From contig NZ_BMZB01000004.1 in NCBI RefSeq assembly GCF_014652575.1, positions 124,001 through 188,000 on the forward strand: a stretch of 64,000 bases of DNA, in the 5' to 3' direction. The notes beneath the pieces are model-generated. The model saw nothing but the letters and a program-made list of their open reading frames with translations, did not search any database and had not been told where the DNA came from. This document shows positions 43,450 to 52,245 of this stretch, one piece after another. This DNA comes from Asticcacaulis endophyticus. GTDB taxonomy: Bacteria; Pseudomonadota; Alphaproteobacteria; Caulobacterales; Caulobacteraceae. Position numbers and translations under genes: made by a program. How positions within the stretch are numbered: position 1 is the stretch's first letter; every line of letters begins with the position of its first letter.

Positions 43450-44925
43450 ATGCACATTCAACTGGCCACCCAATATCCCGAAAACCATGCCTTGGCCGTT
43501 CTGATCGGTGATGGTGACGCTCTAAGCGCCGGGGCTGAAAAACTTAATACTATCTCTTCGGGCTATATATTGGGCAGTCTGAAAAAGCTGGGTTTCAAAT
43601 CCGCCAAAGGCAAAGTGCAGATTTTAAGCGCTCTGCCCGATCAGCCCTATACGGCGCTGGCGGTACTGGCCGCAGGTGATCTGACGGGCCTCAAGGGGGC
43701 TGATGTTGAGTCGGTGGTCGCCAGTCTTTATCACGCCACCAAATCAGCGGGCTTTGCGGATCTGGCGATTGATATGGGCAGCTTTCCGGCCGAGCAGGTC
43801 GCCCATGCCATGTTTGCCCTGACTCTGGCCAGCTACCGGTTCGATAAATATTTCGGTGCCGCCAAGCTTGAAAAGGCACCGTCACTTAAATCTGTGACCC
43901 TAATCTGTGATGATGTGGCCGAAGTTGAAGCCGCCTTTGCACCACTGAAAGCGATTGCTGATGGTGTGATCGTGGCGCGTGATCTGGTCTCTGAACCCGC
44001 CAATGTGCTTTACCCGCAATCCTATGCCGACCGCATCAAGGGCTTTGAATCGCTTGGCCTCAAGGTTGAGGTTCTGGGTGAAGACGAGATGACAAAGCTC
44101 GGTATGTTCTCACTTTTGGGCGTGGGCTTAGGCTCCCGCAAAGAGTCCAAACTGGTGGTCATGCAATGGCTGGGCGCGGACGATAAAGCCGCGCAACCGG
44201 TGGCTTTTGTGGGCAAGGGTGTCACCTTCGATACCGGCGGCATTTCGATCAAGCCTGCCGAAGGCATGGAAGACATGAAGTGGGACATGGGCGGGTCGGC
44301 TACAGTCGTCGGTACTATGGTGGCGCTGGCGGGTCGCAAGGCCAAGGTCAATGCCATCGGCGTCGTGGGTCTGGTCGAAAACATGCCTGACGGCAATGCG
44401 CAGCGCCCTGGCGATGTGGTCACGGCCATGTCCGGCACGACCATTGAGGTCATCAATACCGATGCCGAAGGTCGCCTCGTTCTGGCCGATGCATTGTGGT
44501 ATACTCAGGATCGCTTCAAGCCGCAGTTCATGATTGATCTGGCGACTTTGACGGGGGCTATGATCATTGCGCTCGGTATGGATTATGCCGGTGTTTTCAG
44601 TAACAACGATGATTTAGCTGAGAAAATATCTGAAGCGTCTAAATCGGTATCGGAAAACACCTGGCGTATGCCGTTGCCGACCCAGTACGAAAAGCAAATC
44701 GACTCCAAAATCGCCGACATTCGTAATATCGGCGGGCGTCCGGGCGGCTCGATCACGGCGGCTCTGTTCCTGCAACGCTTCGTCAACAATGTACCGTGGG
44801 CGCATCTGGATATCGCGCCGACGGCCTGGACCAATGAGCAGCGTCTGCCGACCGTGCCGGAAGGTGCCACCGGCTGGGGTGTGCGCACCCTTGATGCGCT
44901 GGTCAAGGCGCATTACGAGGTCTAA
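43450..44925 (+). CDS. pepA: Leucyl aminopeptidase (M17)
   Basis: Cytosolic dizinc aminopeptidase. The catalytic C-terminal domain has VAFVGKGVTFDTGGIS near residues 252-267, DMGGSATVVGTM and the hallmark NTDAEGRLVLADAL near 336-349, all metal- and bicarbonate-binding motifs of the family. The N-terminal macrodomain-like part is of normal size; total length is 491. GGAG lies nine bases before the ATG. It diverges from lptF across 272 bp and is followed closely by holC, the standard order in proteobacteria. Confidence 0.97.
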   Translation: MHIQLATQYPENHALAVLIGDGDALSAGAEKLNTISSGYILGSLKKLGFKSAKGKVQILSALPDQPYTALAVLAAGDLTGLKGADVESVVASLYHATKSAGFADLAIDMGSFPAEQVAHAMFALTLASYRFDKYFGAAKLEKAPSLKSVTLICDDVAEVEAAFAPLKAIADGVIVARDLVSEPANVLYPQSYADRIKGFESLGLKVEVLGEDEMTKLGMFSLLGVGLGSRKESKLVVMQWLGADDKAAQPVAFVGKGVTFDTGGISIKPAEGMEDMKWDMGGSATVVGTMVALAGRKAKVNAIGVVGLVENMPDGNAQRPGDVVTAMSGTTIEVINTDAEGRLVLADALWYTQDRFKPQFMIDLATLTGAMIIALGMDYAGVFSNNDDLAEKISEASKSVSENTWRMPLPTQYEKQIDSKIADIRNIGGRPGGSITAALFLQRFVNNVPWAHLDIAPTAWTNEQRLPTVPEGATGWGVRTLDALVKAHYEV

Positions 44926-44930
44926 TATCT

Positions 44931-45380
44931 TTGACAGAAGTTTGGTTTTATCATCTGGAGACCACGGCGTTAAAGGCGGCGCTGCCCGATTTGCTGGAAA
45001 AAACCTTGCAACGCGGTTGGCGCGCCTATGTGCTGGGGCAGGATGATGATCTGCTGGAGGAACTGAACACGCATCTGTGGGCCTACCGCGATGAGGCGTT
45101 TCTGGGCCACGGTCTCGAAACCGCTGAGTTTGCCGATCGCCAGCCGATCTTACTCGGAAAAACCGGTGGTCGGGCCAATGAGGCGCAGGTGCTATTTTCG
45201 GTCACACCGGGCGATCTGCCGGACTTGACGGCCTATCAGCGCTGCCTGATTGTGTTTGAAGGTCGCGATGACGCCCATATCGGGTGGGCGCGGGCGCAGT
45301 GGAAGCAATTGAAAACGCAGAATTTTGACATGGCCTACTGGAAACAGAACGATCTGGGCCGCTGGGAGAAGATGCAATGA
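44931..45380 (+). CDS. holC: DNA polymerase III chi subunit
   Basis: Clamp-loader accessory protein that binds SSB. The protein begins TEVWFYHL and contains ACPDLLEKTLQRGWRAYVL-like core residues (LEKTLQRGWRAYV), GHGLETAEFADRQPILL and RCLIVFEGRD, all HolC features; length 149. The start is TTG at 44931, with GAGG ten bases upstream inside the end of pepA. The gene ends with a four-base overlap (ATGA) with the downstream lipoprotein gene. Confidence 0.93.
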   Translation: MTEVWFYHLETTALKAALPDLLEKTLQRGWRAYVLGQDDDLLEELNTHLWAYRDEAFLGHGLETAEFADRQPILLGKTGGRANEAQVLFSVTPGDLPDLTAYQRCLIVFEGRDDAHIGWARAQWKQLKTQNFDMAYWKQNDLGRWEKMQ

Positions 45381-45727
45381 CGATCAAACTTAAGCTTATC
45401 ATGGCTGTGGTAGCACTCGCTCTGGTCTCCTGCGCCAGTCCGGCGCCCGCACCAGCCCCCGTGCCTAACCAAACCATGAAACCAATCCCCAATCCGCCGG
45501 AGCCCAAGCCGGAGCGTCCGCGCGCCGATAACAATGATCAGTGCGGTGCCAAGCCTTTGCAGTATCTGGTCGGTAAGCCGCGTACCGAAATTCCGGTGCC
45601 GGTTAATCCGTCAAAGCGCCGCGTGTTGTGTTCGACCTGTGCCGCGACCATGGATTACCGCGAAGACCGTCAAACGATTACCTTTGATGTGAATACGGGG
45701 ATAATTCAATCCATCAAATGCGGGTAA
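45377..45727 (+). CDS. I78-type peptidase inhibitor lipoprotein
   Basis: A 116-residue lipoprotein. The signal peptide ends in the lipobox LVSC (Cys near residue 16), followed by a Pro/Ala/Pro-rich linker. The C-terminal 65 residues match the I78 peptidase-inhibitor fold: CGAKPLQYLVGKP at the start, TMDYREDRQTITFDVNTG in the middle and a terminal Cys-Gly that should form a disulfide with the first Cys. Such proteins are thought to protect the cell surface against serine peptidases. It is unusual that it is translationally coupled to holC. Confidence 0.85.
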   Translation: MTIKLKLIMAVVALALVSCASPAPAPAPVPNQTMKPIPNPPEPKPERPRADNNDQCGAKPLQYLVGKPRTEIPVPVNPSKRRVLCSTCAATMDYREDRQTITFDVNTGIIQSIKCG

Positions 45728-45729
45728 AA

Positions 45730-45834
45730 GTAAAAGGCGGTCTTTGGGCGACTAGTTCGTCAACTTCGCTTGCAGGTACTAAGTGTACCCGCTGCGCTTG
45801 TTTCCTGCTACTCGCCTCAAATCTCGCCTTTTAC
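45730..45834. repeat. 105-bp imperfect palindrome between convergent genes
   Basis: The outer 10-bp arms GTAAAAGGCG (45730-45739) and CGCCTTTTAC (45825-45834) are perfect. Inward, the similarity of the two halves continues with mismatches (TTTGGGCGACTAG against TTTGAGGCGAGTAG on the complementary strand) up to GGTAC/GTACC at the centre, around 45778-45790. It fills the gap between the I78 lipoprotein gene and the ABC-F gene. It may be a bidirectional terminator derived from a dispersed palindromic element; no other copy is in this window. Confidence 0.6.
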
Positions 45835-45844
45835 AGTTCGTGTT

Positions 45845-47740
45845 TTATAAGCCAGCCTCGGCCTTGGCGGTTTCATAGGTTTCGGCGGCGATCATCCATT
45901 TGGATTCTAACGCCACCATATCTTCTTCAAGCTTAGCCTTTTCTTTTCCATAAGATATGGCCTTGGCCTGATCTTTTACATAAAGATCGGCGTCGCCCAG
46001 CTTAAGATCCAGCAGCTTGATCTTATTGCTGATGGTCTCAATCTGGCGCTCCAGTTCATCGGCGGTTTTCTTGAGCGGGGCAATTGCATTGCGGGCGGCG
46101 GCAGCCGCCTTACGCGCGTCTTTTGAATTGACCCCGGCCTGTTTTTTCTCAACCGGCTCATCGCCTTGCGTGGCGGTTTTGGCGCGCTCAATGACCAGTT
46201 TGGAATATTCATCCATCGTGCCTGTATAAGGCTTCACCGTGCCGTCATTGACCAGCCACAGCCGGTCGGCGACCATTTCGATCAATGAGCGGTCGTGGGT
46301 GATGATCAGCACCGCGCCTTCATAATCGTTAAGGGCTTCCAGCAGCGCACGCCGCGAATCAATATCCAGGTGGTTGGTCGGCTCATCGAGGATCAACAGG
46401 TGCGGCGCATCCATCGCCACCATATTCAGCAGCAGGCGGGCGCGCTCACCGCCGGACAGATCCTTACACTTGGTTTCGACCTTATCGACCCGCATGCCGA
46501 ATGAGCCCAATCGTGCGCGGCGCTTGGATTCGGTCTCATCCGGGCGGGCGCGACGCATCATCTCCAGAGGCGTGTCTTCGGGATCGAGCGCTTCGATCTG
46601 ATGCTGATGGAACCAGCCGACCGTCAGGCGGCGGTCACGCCAGTGGGTGCCGTGCTTTTCTTTCAACGCGCCGGCGATCATCTTGGCGAAGGTCGATTTA
46701 CCGGCACCATTGACGCCCAGTATGCCAATCCGGTCATCGAGATCGAGCCGCAGGGTAATATCGCGCAGAATGATCTTATCATCATAGCCGACGCTGACCT
46801 CTTCGAGGCGCAGGATCGGCGGTGCTAATGGTTTTTCCGGCGACGGCAGAATAAACGGGGCCACCCGATCTTCAATCGTATCGGCAATCGGCGGCAGTTT
46901 TTCCAGCCGTTTCATGCGCGACTGGGCTTGGGCAGCCTTGGACGCCTTGGCGCGGAAACGATCGACAAAGCTTTGCAGGTGGGCGCGCTCGGCCTCTTGC
47001 TTCACACGGCTGGCGGCTTGCAGGCGGGCTTTCTCCGCACGCATCCGCTCAAAGTCATCATAACCGCCGGTATAGAGTTCGAGCTTTTGCCCCGCCACAT
47101 GGACGATGGCATCGACCGATTCATTCAGCAGGTCGCGGTCGTGGGAGATAATCAGGGCCGCATTGGGATAGCGTTTCAGGCGGGCCTCAAGCCACAGCGC
47201 CCCTTCGAGGTCGAGATAGTTGGTTGGCTCATCCAGCAGCAAAAGATCGGGTTCGGCCAGCAGCGCACCGGCCAGCGCCGCCCGCATCCGCCAGCCACCC
47301 GAAAAAGCTGCGATTGGCCGGGTTAGATCAGCGGTTGAAAAACCGAGACCGGACAGAATTTCCGCGGCCCGTGACGGCGCGCGATCGGCCCCAATCGCAT
47401 AAAGATCGGCGTGGATTTCGGCCTGATGGATCGGGTCGGCGGTTTCCAGCGCTTTCAGCAGATTTTCACGGCGGGTATCGATCGACAAAACCGCATCAAT
47501 CAAGTGCTGCGGGGAGGCGGCCATTTCCTGCTCAACCGACGCGACGCGCCAGGCCTTAGGGGTAGTGATATCACCGCCCCCGGCCTGATATTGACCCTGG
47601 ATCAGCTTGAACAGGGTTGATTTACCGACACCGTTCAATCCGACCAGACCGGCCTTGGTCCCTGGCGTCAGGGTTAGCGTCGCGCCGTCAAAAAAACGGC
47701 GCCCGTAGGCGTCAAAAGTCAGGTTGGTGATCTGCAACAT
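45845..47740 (-). CDS. ABC-F family ATPase (YheS/Uup-like translation factor)
   Basis: A soluble protein of 631 residues with two ABC ATPase domains and no membrane segment. Walker A motifs are GLNGVGKST (residues about 34-42) and GVNGAGKST (about 345), each followed by signature LSGGE/FSGGW and LLLDEPTNYLDLE or LILDEPTNHLDID. The linker between them is charged and helical (residues about 240-280), and a coiled-coil tail runs from about 545 to 631. The C-terminal coiled coil and length fit YheS, a ribosome-associated ABC-F factor. Precise role unknown. Confidence 0.9.
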   Translation of the reverse strand: MLQITNLTFDAYGRRFFDGATLTLTPGTKAGLVGLNGVGKSTLFKLIQGQYQAGGGDITTPKAWRVASVEQEMAASPQHLIDAVLSIDTRRENLLKALETADPIHQAEIHADLYAIGADRAPSRAAEILSGLGFSTADLTRPIAAFSGGWRMRAALAGALLAEPDLLLLDEPTNYLDLEGALWLEARLKRYPNAALIISHDRDLLNESVDAIVHVAGQKLELYTGGYDDFERMRAEKARLQAASRVKQEAERAHLQSFVDRFRAKASKAAQAQSRMKRLEKLPPIADTIEDRVAPFILPSPEKPLAPPILRLEEVSVGYDDKIILRDITLRLDLDDRIGILGVNGAGKSTFAKMIAGALKEKHGTHWRDRRLTVGWFHQHQIEALDPEDTPLEMMRRARPDETESKRRARLGSFGMRVDKVETKCKDLSGGERARLLLNMVAMDAPHLLILDEPTNHLDIDSRRALLEALNDYEGAVLIITHDRSLIEMVADRLWLVNDGTVKPYTGTMDEYSKLVIERAKTATQGDEPVEKKQAGVNSKDARKAAAAARNAIAPLKKTADELERQIETISNKIKLLDLKLGDADLYVKDQAKAISYGKEKAKLEEDMVALESKWMIAAETYETAKAEAGL

Positions 47741-47848
47741 AAAACGGATACTTAAACAGGTTATAGGGCTTGGCGAAATCAGATTGCCTCGCTATAAGCC
47801 AGCCAAACCCAAACGCCAAACGAATTTGGCCTAAAACGGAACCTACAT

Positions 47849-48265
47849 ATGTCACGTACCTTTTCTATCCTTAAGCCCGACGCCACCCGCCGTAACCTGA
47901 CCGGCAAGATCAACGCCGTCATCGAAGAGGCTGGTCTGCGCATTGTGGCGCAAAAGCGCGTTAAGCTGTCGACGGCTCAGGCTGAAGCTTTTTACGGCGT
48001 GCACAAAGAGCGTCCGTTCTTTGGTGAACTGGTCGGTCAAATGACGGCTGAGCCGGTTGTAGTTCAGGTTCTGGAAGCTGACGACGCTGTGCCGAAGTAC
48101 CGTGAAGTCATGGGCGCCACCAATCCTGAGCAGGCCGCTGAGGGCACGATCCGCAAGCTGTTCGCCCTGTCGATCGGTGAAAACTCGGTCCACGGTTCGG
48201 ATTCGGATGAGAACGCGGCTATTGAGATTGCGCAGTTCTTCACGGACGCTGAAATCGTCGGTTAA
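47849..48265 (+). CDS. ndk: Nucleoside diphosphate kinase
   Basis: Exchanges gamma-phosphates between NTPs and NDPs. Length 138. Begins [19 protein letters not shown]; the phosphorylated His is in [12 protein letters not shown] near residue 117, preceded by [15 protein letters not shown]. The stop is followed after eight bases by a composite palindromic terminator element. Confidence 0.98.
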   Translation: MSRTFSILKPDATRRNLTGKINAVIEEAGLRIVAQKRVKLSTAQAEAFYGVHKERPFFGELVGQMTAEPVVVQVLEADDAVPKYREVMGATNPEQAAEGTIRKLFALSIGENSVHGSDSDENAAIEIAQFFTDAEIVG

Positions 48266-48273
48266 GCAGTTCC

Positions 48274-48389
48274 GGGGTTTGGGGCCAATGGCCTCAAGTC
48301 TTACCCTTCCAAAGAAAAACCCTGCCAGAAACTGGCAGGGTTTTTCTTTGGATAAGAACAAGGTTTGTGGGGCCATGGCCCCACGCCCC
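48274..48389. repeat. Composite palindromic element copy 1 (unit A, terminator, unit B)
   Basis: Unit A (48274-48302) contains a TTGGGGCC-centred dyad; unit B on the opposite strand (48361-48389) contains GTGGGGCCATGGCCCCAC. Between them is the 20-bp terminator hairpin. Unit A and the complement of unit B are themselves related (GGGG, three bases, GGGGCC). The same arrangement, reversed, lies after aspS at 60582-60692: unit A differs at one base in 29. Confidence 0.8.
48309..48351. terminator. Bidirectional terminator between ndk and the S46 peptidase gene
   Basis: A perfect 20-bp stem (48309-48328 with 48332-48351) and a 3-base loop; the GC core CCCTGCCAG is flanked by A-rich and T-rich ends, giving T-tracts on both strands. 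Confidence 0.95.
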
Positions 48390-48393
48390 AGAA

Positions 48394-50454
48394 CTATTTC
48401 CCCGTCAATTCGGCCAATAACGCCTTACGGTCATAAACCGTCTTCAGCGCCTCCGCGATGGCCGAAGACGACACCACGACCGTGCGGTTTAGCGCACTGT
48501 CATAGTAATAGGCACCGCCCAGTGAGTGGATATTGCCATCAAACGCTGCCCCAATCACTTCGCCCTTGGCGTTGATCACCGGAGAGCCGGAGTTGCCGCC
48601 GATGATGTCGTTGGTGGTCACATAGTTGAACACCTTCGATTTATCGACCTTGGGTTCCGCAGTCTTCCATGACGTGGCCAGTTCATACGGTTCAACACCG
48701 GTGGCGCGCTCATATAGACCGGCAATATCGGTAAACGGCGTGATCTTCACCCCGCGATAGTCCCAACCCGTGACCTTGCCGTAGGATAGCCGAAGGGAGA
48801 AGGTTGCGTCCGGATAGGTCGAGGTGGCATAGGCCTTGAACCGGATTTTGGCTATCTTTTCTGACGCAATGCGGGTCGGGCCGGTCACGCGGGCTTCATA
48901 TTGCTTGCGCACGGCCAGAGCCTCGTCGTCGATTTTCAACGCCCATTGGATCATCGGATCGTCGGACGCTTGAACCGCCGCCAAACCGCCATCCATCAGT
49001 TGTTTACGATAGGCGATATCGGTCAGTTTTGTGCGGTCGATCAGGCGTTTGGCTAAAGCCTCTGGCGATTCTTTATCCAGCAGCAGCTTGGTCACGGTTG
49101 AATCCGCCGTCAGATATTCGCGCGCTTTCAACAGGCGGAACTCAAGCTGAATCTGATCTAGCGGTTTTTCGACCGGCGAGGGGTTAAGCAGACGCTTTTC
49201 CAGCGCGGGCAGGCGGGTGTCAGCAAATTCCGGCAGGCGCTCAGTTGACGGCTTGGGCCTTTCCTTGGCCAGACGCACAATGGTGCGCGCGGTCGTGAAC
49301 AGGGACGAACTGGTTGGCGCGGATTCCAGGAAGAAATAAGGGAAATAGAGATCGCCCACATCCTTTTGAGCGGCGGCGATATCAGCCCACGGATCACCAA
49401 AGGTGGCCTTATCTTCGGCGGTCATTCCGGCCTTAAGCGCCGCTTCTTCAGCGCGCTTGGCATCCATGACGGCAGGGTTATTCAGAGCCAGTTGCTGGCC
49501 GTAAAACACCTTAAAACCGTTCTCAAGATTGGTCAGGACATCGGTGCCGATGCGCTTGTTTTCCGGGCTTTGGGCCATGAACTGAATGATCCGGCCGCGC
49601 AGTTCCGAACGCTGAAGCTGCGACACAGGAATCAGCAGATCACGGTTGGTTTCAAGCTGCGCCACCGTCATCAGGCGCTGGGTTGATCCCGGATTGCCGG
49701 CCACGAAGGTGACGTCGTTTTCCTTGGGCGCATTCGGGTTGAATTTCAGGTGGTTCGGGGTTTTGACGACCTTACCGTTTTCATAAACGCGTAGAAATGC
49801 GGCATCGAGGTTATAGCGCGGGAAGTTGAAATTATCCGGATCACCGCCGAAGAAGCCGGACTTATATTCCGGGTAGAACACCAGCCGCACGTCTGAATAG
49901 CGGCGGTATTTATAGAGCTTATATTCGCCGCCCTGATAGAAGCTGATGACCTGACACCGGATAGTCTGATCGGCGCCGCAACCGGCTTTTTCAAGTTCCG
50001 AGGCCTTGGCGTTCATCGCCTTGACGAAGGCTTCTCCGGTCAGGCCTGACGTCGCGGCATTGATATCCTTAGTCACATCGCTGATGCCGGTCAGGATTTC
50101 CGCTGACTGGCCGGGGCAGGTCTTTTCCTCGGTGCGGGCAGCGGTGAAGAAGCCGTTTTGGGTATAGTCATTTTCCGCGGACGACAGATCCTGCGCGCAG
50201 GCGATGACGCAGTGGGCATTGGTCAGAACGAGCCCTTCGGGGGACACGACCGAGGCCGAACAATTGGATAACCGCACGGCGGCTGACTGGATGTGATTCA
50301 GCCACTTGGCGTCGATCTTGGTGCCGTAGGTTTCATTGACCTTAGCGGCGGGGAAGTTATCGAAGGTCCACATACCTTCTTCGGCTTGGGCGGATGTGGC
50401 GGCCATCAGGGTGAAGGCGGTGGTGGCGGCAAGCGCCAGCTTGAATCGGGCCAT
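48394..50454 (-). CDS. S46 family dipeptidyl-peptidase, secreted (DPP7-like)
   Basis: A 686-residue serine exopeptidase that removes N-terminal dipeptides. The signal peptide covers residues 1-24 (TSAQA). Chymotrypsin-type catalytic residues are His in TNAHCV near 79 and Ser in GGNSGSPVINAKGE near 622; an alpha-helical cap lies between. The residue in the AAFDGN loop after the catalytic Ser is Gly, which in characterised enzymes goes with DPP7-type broad hydrophobic preference rather than Arg (acidic-specific DPP11); this is inference from a single position. A Cys pair (SNCSAS, AHCVIAC) is conserved in the family. It probably supports peptide use in the periplasm or outside. Confidence 0.92.
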   Translation of the reverse strand: MARFKLALAATTAFTLMAATSAQAEEGMWTFDNFPAAKVNETYGTKIDAKWLNHIQSAAVRLSNCSASVVSPEGLVLTNAHCVIACAQDLSSAENDYTQNGFFTAARTEEKTCPGQSAEILTGISDVTKDINAATSGLTGEAFVKAMNAKASELEKAGCGADQTIRCQVISFYQGGEYKLYKYRRYSDVRLVFYPEYKSGFFGGDPDNFNFPRYNLDAAFLRVYENGKVVKTPNHLKFNPNAPKENDVTFVAGNPGSTQRLMTVAQLETNRDLLIPVSQLQRSELRGRIIQFMAQSPENKRIGTDVLTNLENGFKVFYGQQLALNNPAVMDAKRAEEAALKAGMTAEDKATFGDPWADIAAAQKDVGDLYFPYFFLESAPTSSSLFTTARTIVRLAKERPKPSTERLPEFADTRLPALEKRLLNPSPVEKPLDQIQLEFRLLKAREYLTADSTVTKLLLDKESPEALAKRLIDRTKLTDIAYRKQLMDGGLAAVQASDDPMIQWALKIDDEALAVRKQYEARVTGPTRIASEKIAKIRFKAYATSTYPDATFSLRLSYGKVTGWDYRGVKITPFTDIAGLYERATGVEPYELATSWKTAEPKVDKSKVFNYVTTNDIIGGNSGSPVINAKGEVIGAAFDGNIHSLGGAYYYDSALNRTVVVSSSAIAEALKTVYDRKALLAELTGK

Positions 50455-50558
50455 AGTCAGCAGTCCATGCAGTTACAATTGTAGGAATTGATACTGGATG
50501 TGCCGCGTGTGGCAACCGCTTTATGTTAATTATGAAACTTTTTTAACAAGCGCGGAGA

Positions 50559-51137
50559 TTAACGCGCGTAGAGGTGACGAACCGCCGCCGGATAGAGCTT
50601 ATGCTCCTCGATCAGTACGCGGGCGGCCAGATCATCCGGTGTGTCGCCCTTAAGGATCGGTACCTGTGCCTGAAGGATGATGTCGCCGTCATCGACGCCT
50701 TCGGATACCCAATGGACGGTGCAGCCACCAAAGCTGTCACCCGCTTCAATGGCGCGTTCATGGGTGTGCAGGCCCTTATATTTCGGCAGTAAGGACGGGT
50801 GGATATTGATCATCTTGCCCGCCCATTGGCCCACCAGATAAGGCGTCAGGATACGCATATAACCGGCCAGACAGATCAGTTCGATGCCCGCGGCCTTAAG
50901 CGCCGCATCAATCTCACGCTCATGGGCCTCACGGTCTTTGCCAAACGGTTTGTGATCAACCGCCAGCGCGGCAATGCCTTGGGAGGCCGCCCATGCAAGA
51001 CCCGCCGCACCCGGATCATTGGAGACCACCAGCGTGAACTCAACCGGGAAATCAGCGTCGCGCGACGCTTCGATGAGCGCCATCATGTTAGAGCCGCGAC
51101 CGGAAATAAAGATCGCGGCTTTGGGCTTGGGTGTCAT
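50559..51137 (-). CDS. purN: Phosphoribosylglycinamide formyltransferase
   Basis: Third step of purine synthesis, using 10-formyl-tetrahydrofolate. Begins KAAIFISGRGSNMMALIEA; catalytic Asn and His are in MINIHPSLLPKYKGLHTH and the Asp is in VHWVSEGVDDGDII. Length 192. The ATG follows the TAA of purM without spacing. Confidence 0.97.
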   Translation of the reverse strand: MTPKPKAAIFISGRGSNMMALIEASRDADFPVEFTLVVSNDPGAAGLAWAASQGIAALAVDHKPFGKDREAHEREIDAALKAAGIELICLAGYMRILTPYLVGQWAGKMINIHPSLLPKYKGLHTHERAIEAGDSFGGCTVHWVSEGVDDGDIILQAQVPILKGDTPDDLAARVLIEEHKLYPAAVRHLYAR

Positions 51138-52178
51138 TTACGCGTCCGCCAGTTGACCGCAGACAAAGGCATCTTCACCGGCATTCAACAGGGCTGCCAG
51201 AACCGCATCGGCATGGGTCGGGTCGACATAGAGCACAAAACCGATCCCGCAATTAAACGTCCGCAGCATCTCATGCTGTTCGATGCCGCCGGTTTCCATC
51301 AGCCAGCTAAACACCTGCGGGAACTCCCATGAGCTATAATCGAAATTGGCCACCAGACCGTCGCGGATAGCGCGGCCAGGGTTCTCGATCAGGCCCCCGC
51401 CGGTAATGTGGGCGCCGCCCTTAATCAGACGGGCTTTCATCAGGGGCAGGACAGATTTGATATAGATTTTTGTGGGCTCAAGCAGGGCCTGCGCCAAGGT
51501 CTGGTCCTTAGCGAACGGGGCAGGAGACGACCACGACAGACCCGCGACCTCAATCACCTTGCGCACCAGCGAATAACCGTTGGAGTGTGGGCCAGATGAT
51601 CCGAGCGCGATGATCACATCACCGGCTTTTTGGGTGTCCAGCTTTGGGAGAACCTTATCACGATCAACGGCGCCAACGCTAAAACCGGCCAGATCGTAAT
51701 CGTTTTCACCGTACATGCCCGGCATTTCGGCCGTTTCACCACCGACCAGCGCACAGCCTGCACGCTTGCAGCCTTCGGCAATACCGGCCACCACGCGGCG
51801 GGCGGTGTCGACATCAAGTTTCGAGGTTGCGTAATAATCAAGGAACATCAGCGGCTCAGCGCCCTGCGCCAGCAGGTCGTTGACGCACATGGCGACAAGA
51901 TCAATGCCGACCGTATCATGGCGATGAGTTTCAATGGCGATCTTAAGCTTAGTGCCAACCCCGTCCGTGGTCGTGACCAGCAGCGGATCGTCGTAACCGG
52001 CGGCTTTCAGGTCGAACAAAGCGCCAAATCCGCCCAGACTGGCTTCGGCGCCAGAGCGGCGCGTGGCCTTGGCCAGAGGCTTAATAGCGTCCACAAGGGC
52101 TTCGCCCGCATCAATATCCACGCCCGACTGTGCGTATGTAAGACCGTTCTTGTGTGTCTTATTCGCCGGTTCCGACAT
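51138..52178 (-). CDS. purM: Phosphoribosylformylglycinamidine cyclo-ligase
   Basis: AIR synthetase; closes the imidazole ring using ATP. Signature [19 protein letters not shown] at residues about 15-33, [10 protein letters not shown] near 70, [20 protein letters not shown] and the [11 protein letters not shown] loop. Length 346. First gene of the purM-purN pair, divergent from rnd with only 67 bp between the start codons. Confidence 0.97.
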   Translation of the reverse strand: MSEPANKTHKNGLTYAQSGVDIDAGEALVDAIKPLAKATRRSGAEASLGGFGALFDLKAAGYDDPLLVTTTDGVGTKLKIAIETHRHDTVGIDLVAMCVNDLLAQGAEPLMFLDYYATSKLDVDTARRVVAGIAEGCKRAGCALVGGETAEMPGMYGENDYDLAGFSVGAVDRDKVLPKLDTQKAGDVIIALGSSGPHSNGYSLVRKVIEVAGLSWSSPAPFAKDQTLAQALLEPTKIYIKSVLPLMKARLIKGGAHITGGGLIENPGRAIRDGLVANFDYSSWEFPQVFSWLMETGGIEQHEMLRTFNCGIGFVLYVDPTHADAVLAALLNAGEDAFVCGQLADA

Positions 52179-52245
52179 AAAAACTTACCTTCGATTCTAT
52201 TATTGGGCTTGCCTAAAGCCCATTGTGGTTTGCTATAGCTACAAA

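Noticed and set aside
50525-50575. Possible terminator after purN (GCGCG/CGCGC stem followed by A/T-rich DNA)
   Set aside because: A 5-bp stem overlapping the stop codon is too weak to support.
52063-52245. Longer rnd reading that overlaps purM
   Set aside because: RNase D normally starts shortly before the VDTEF motif; the extension is antisense to purM.
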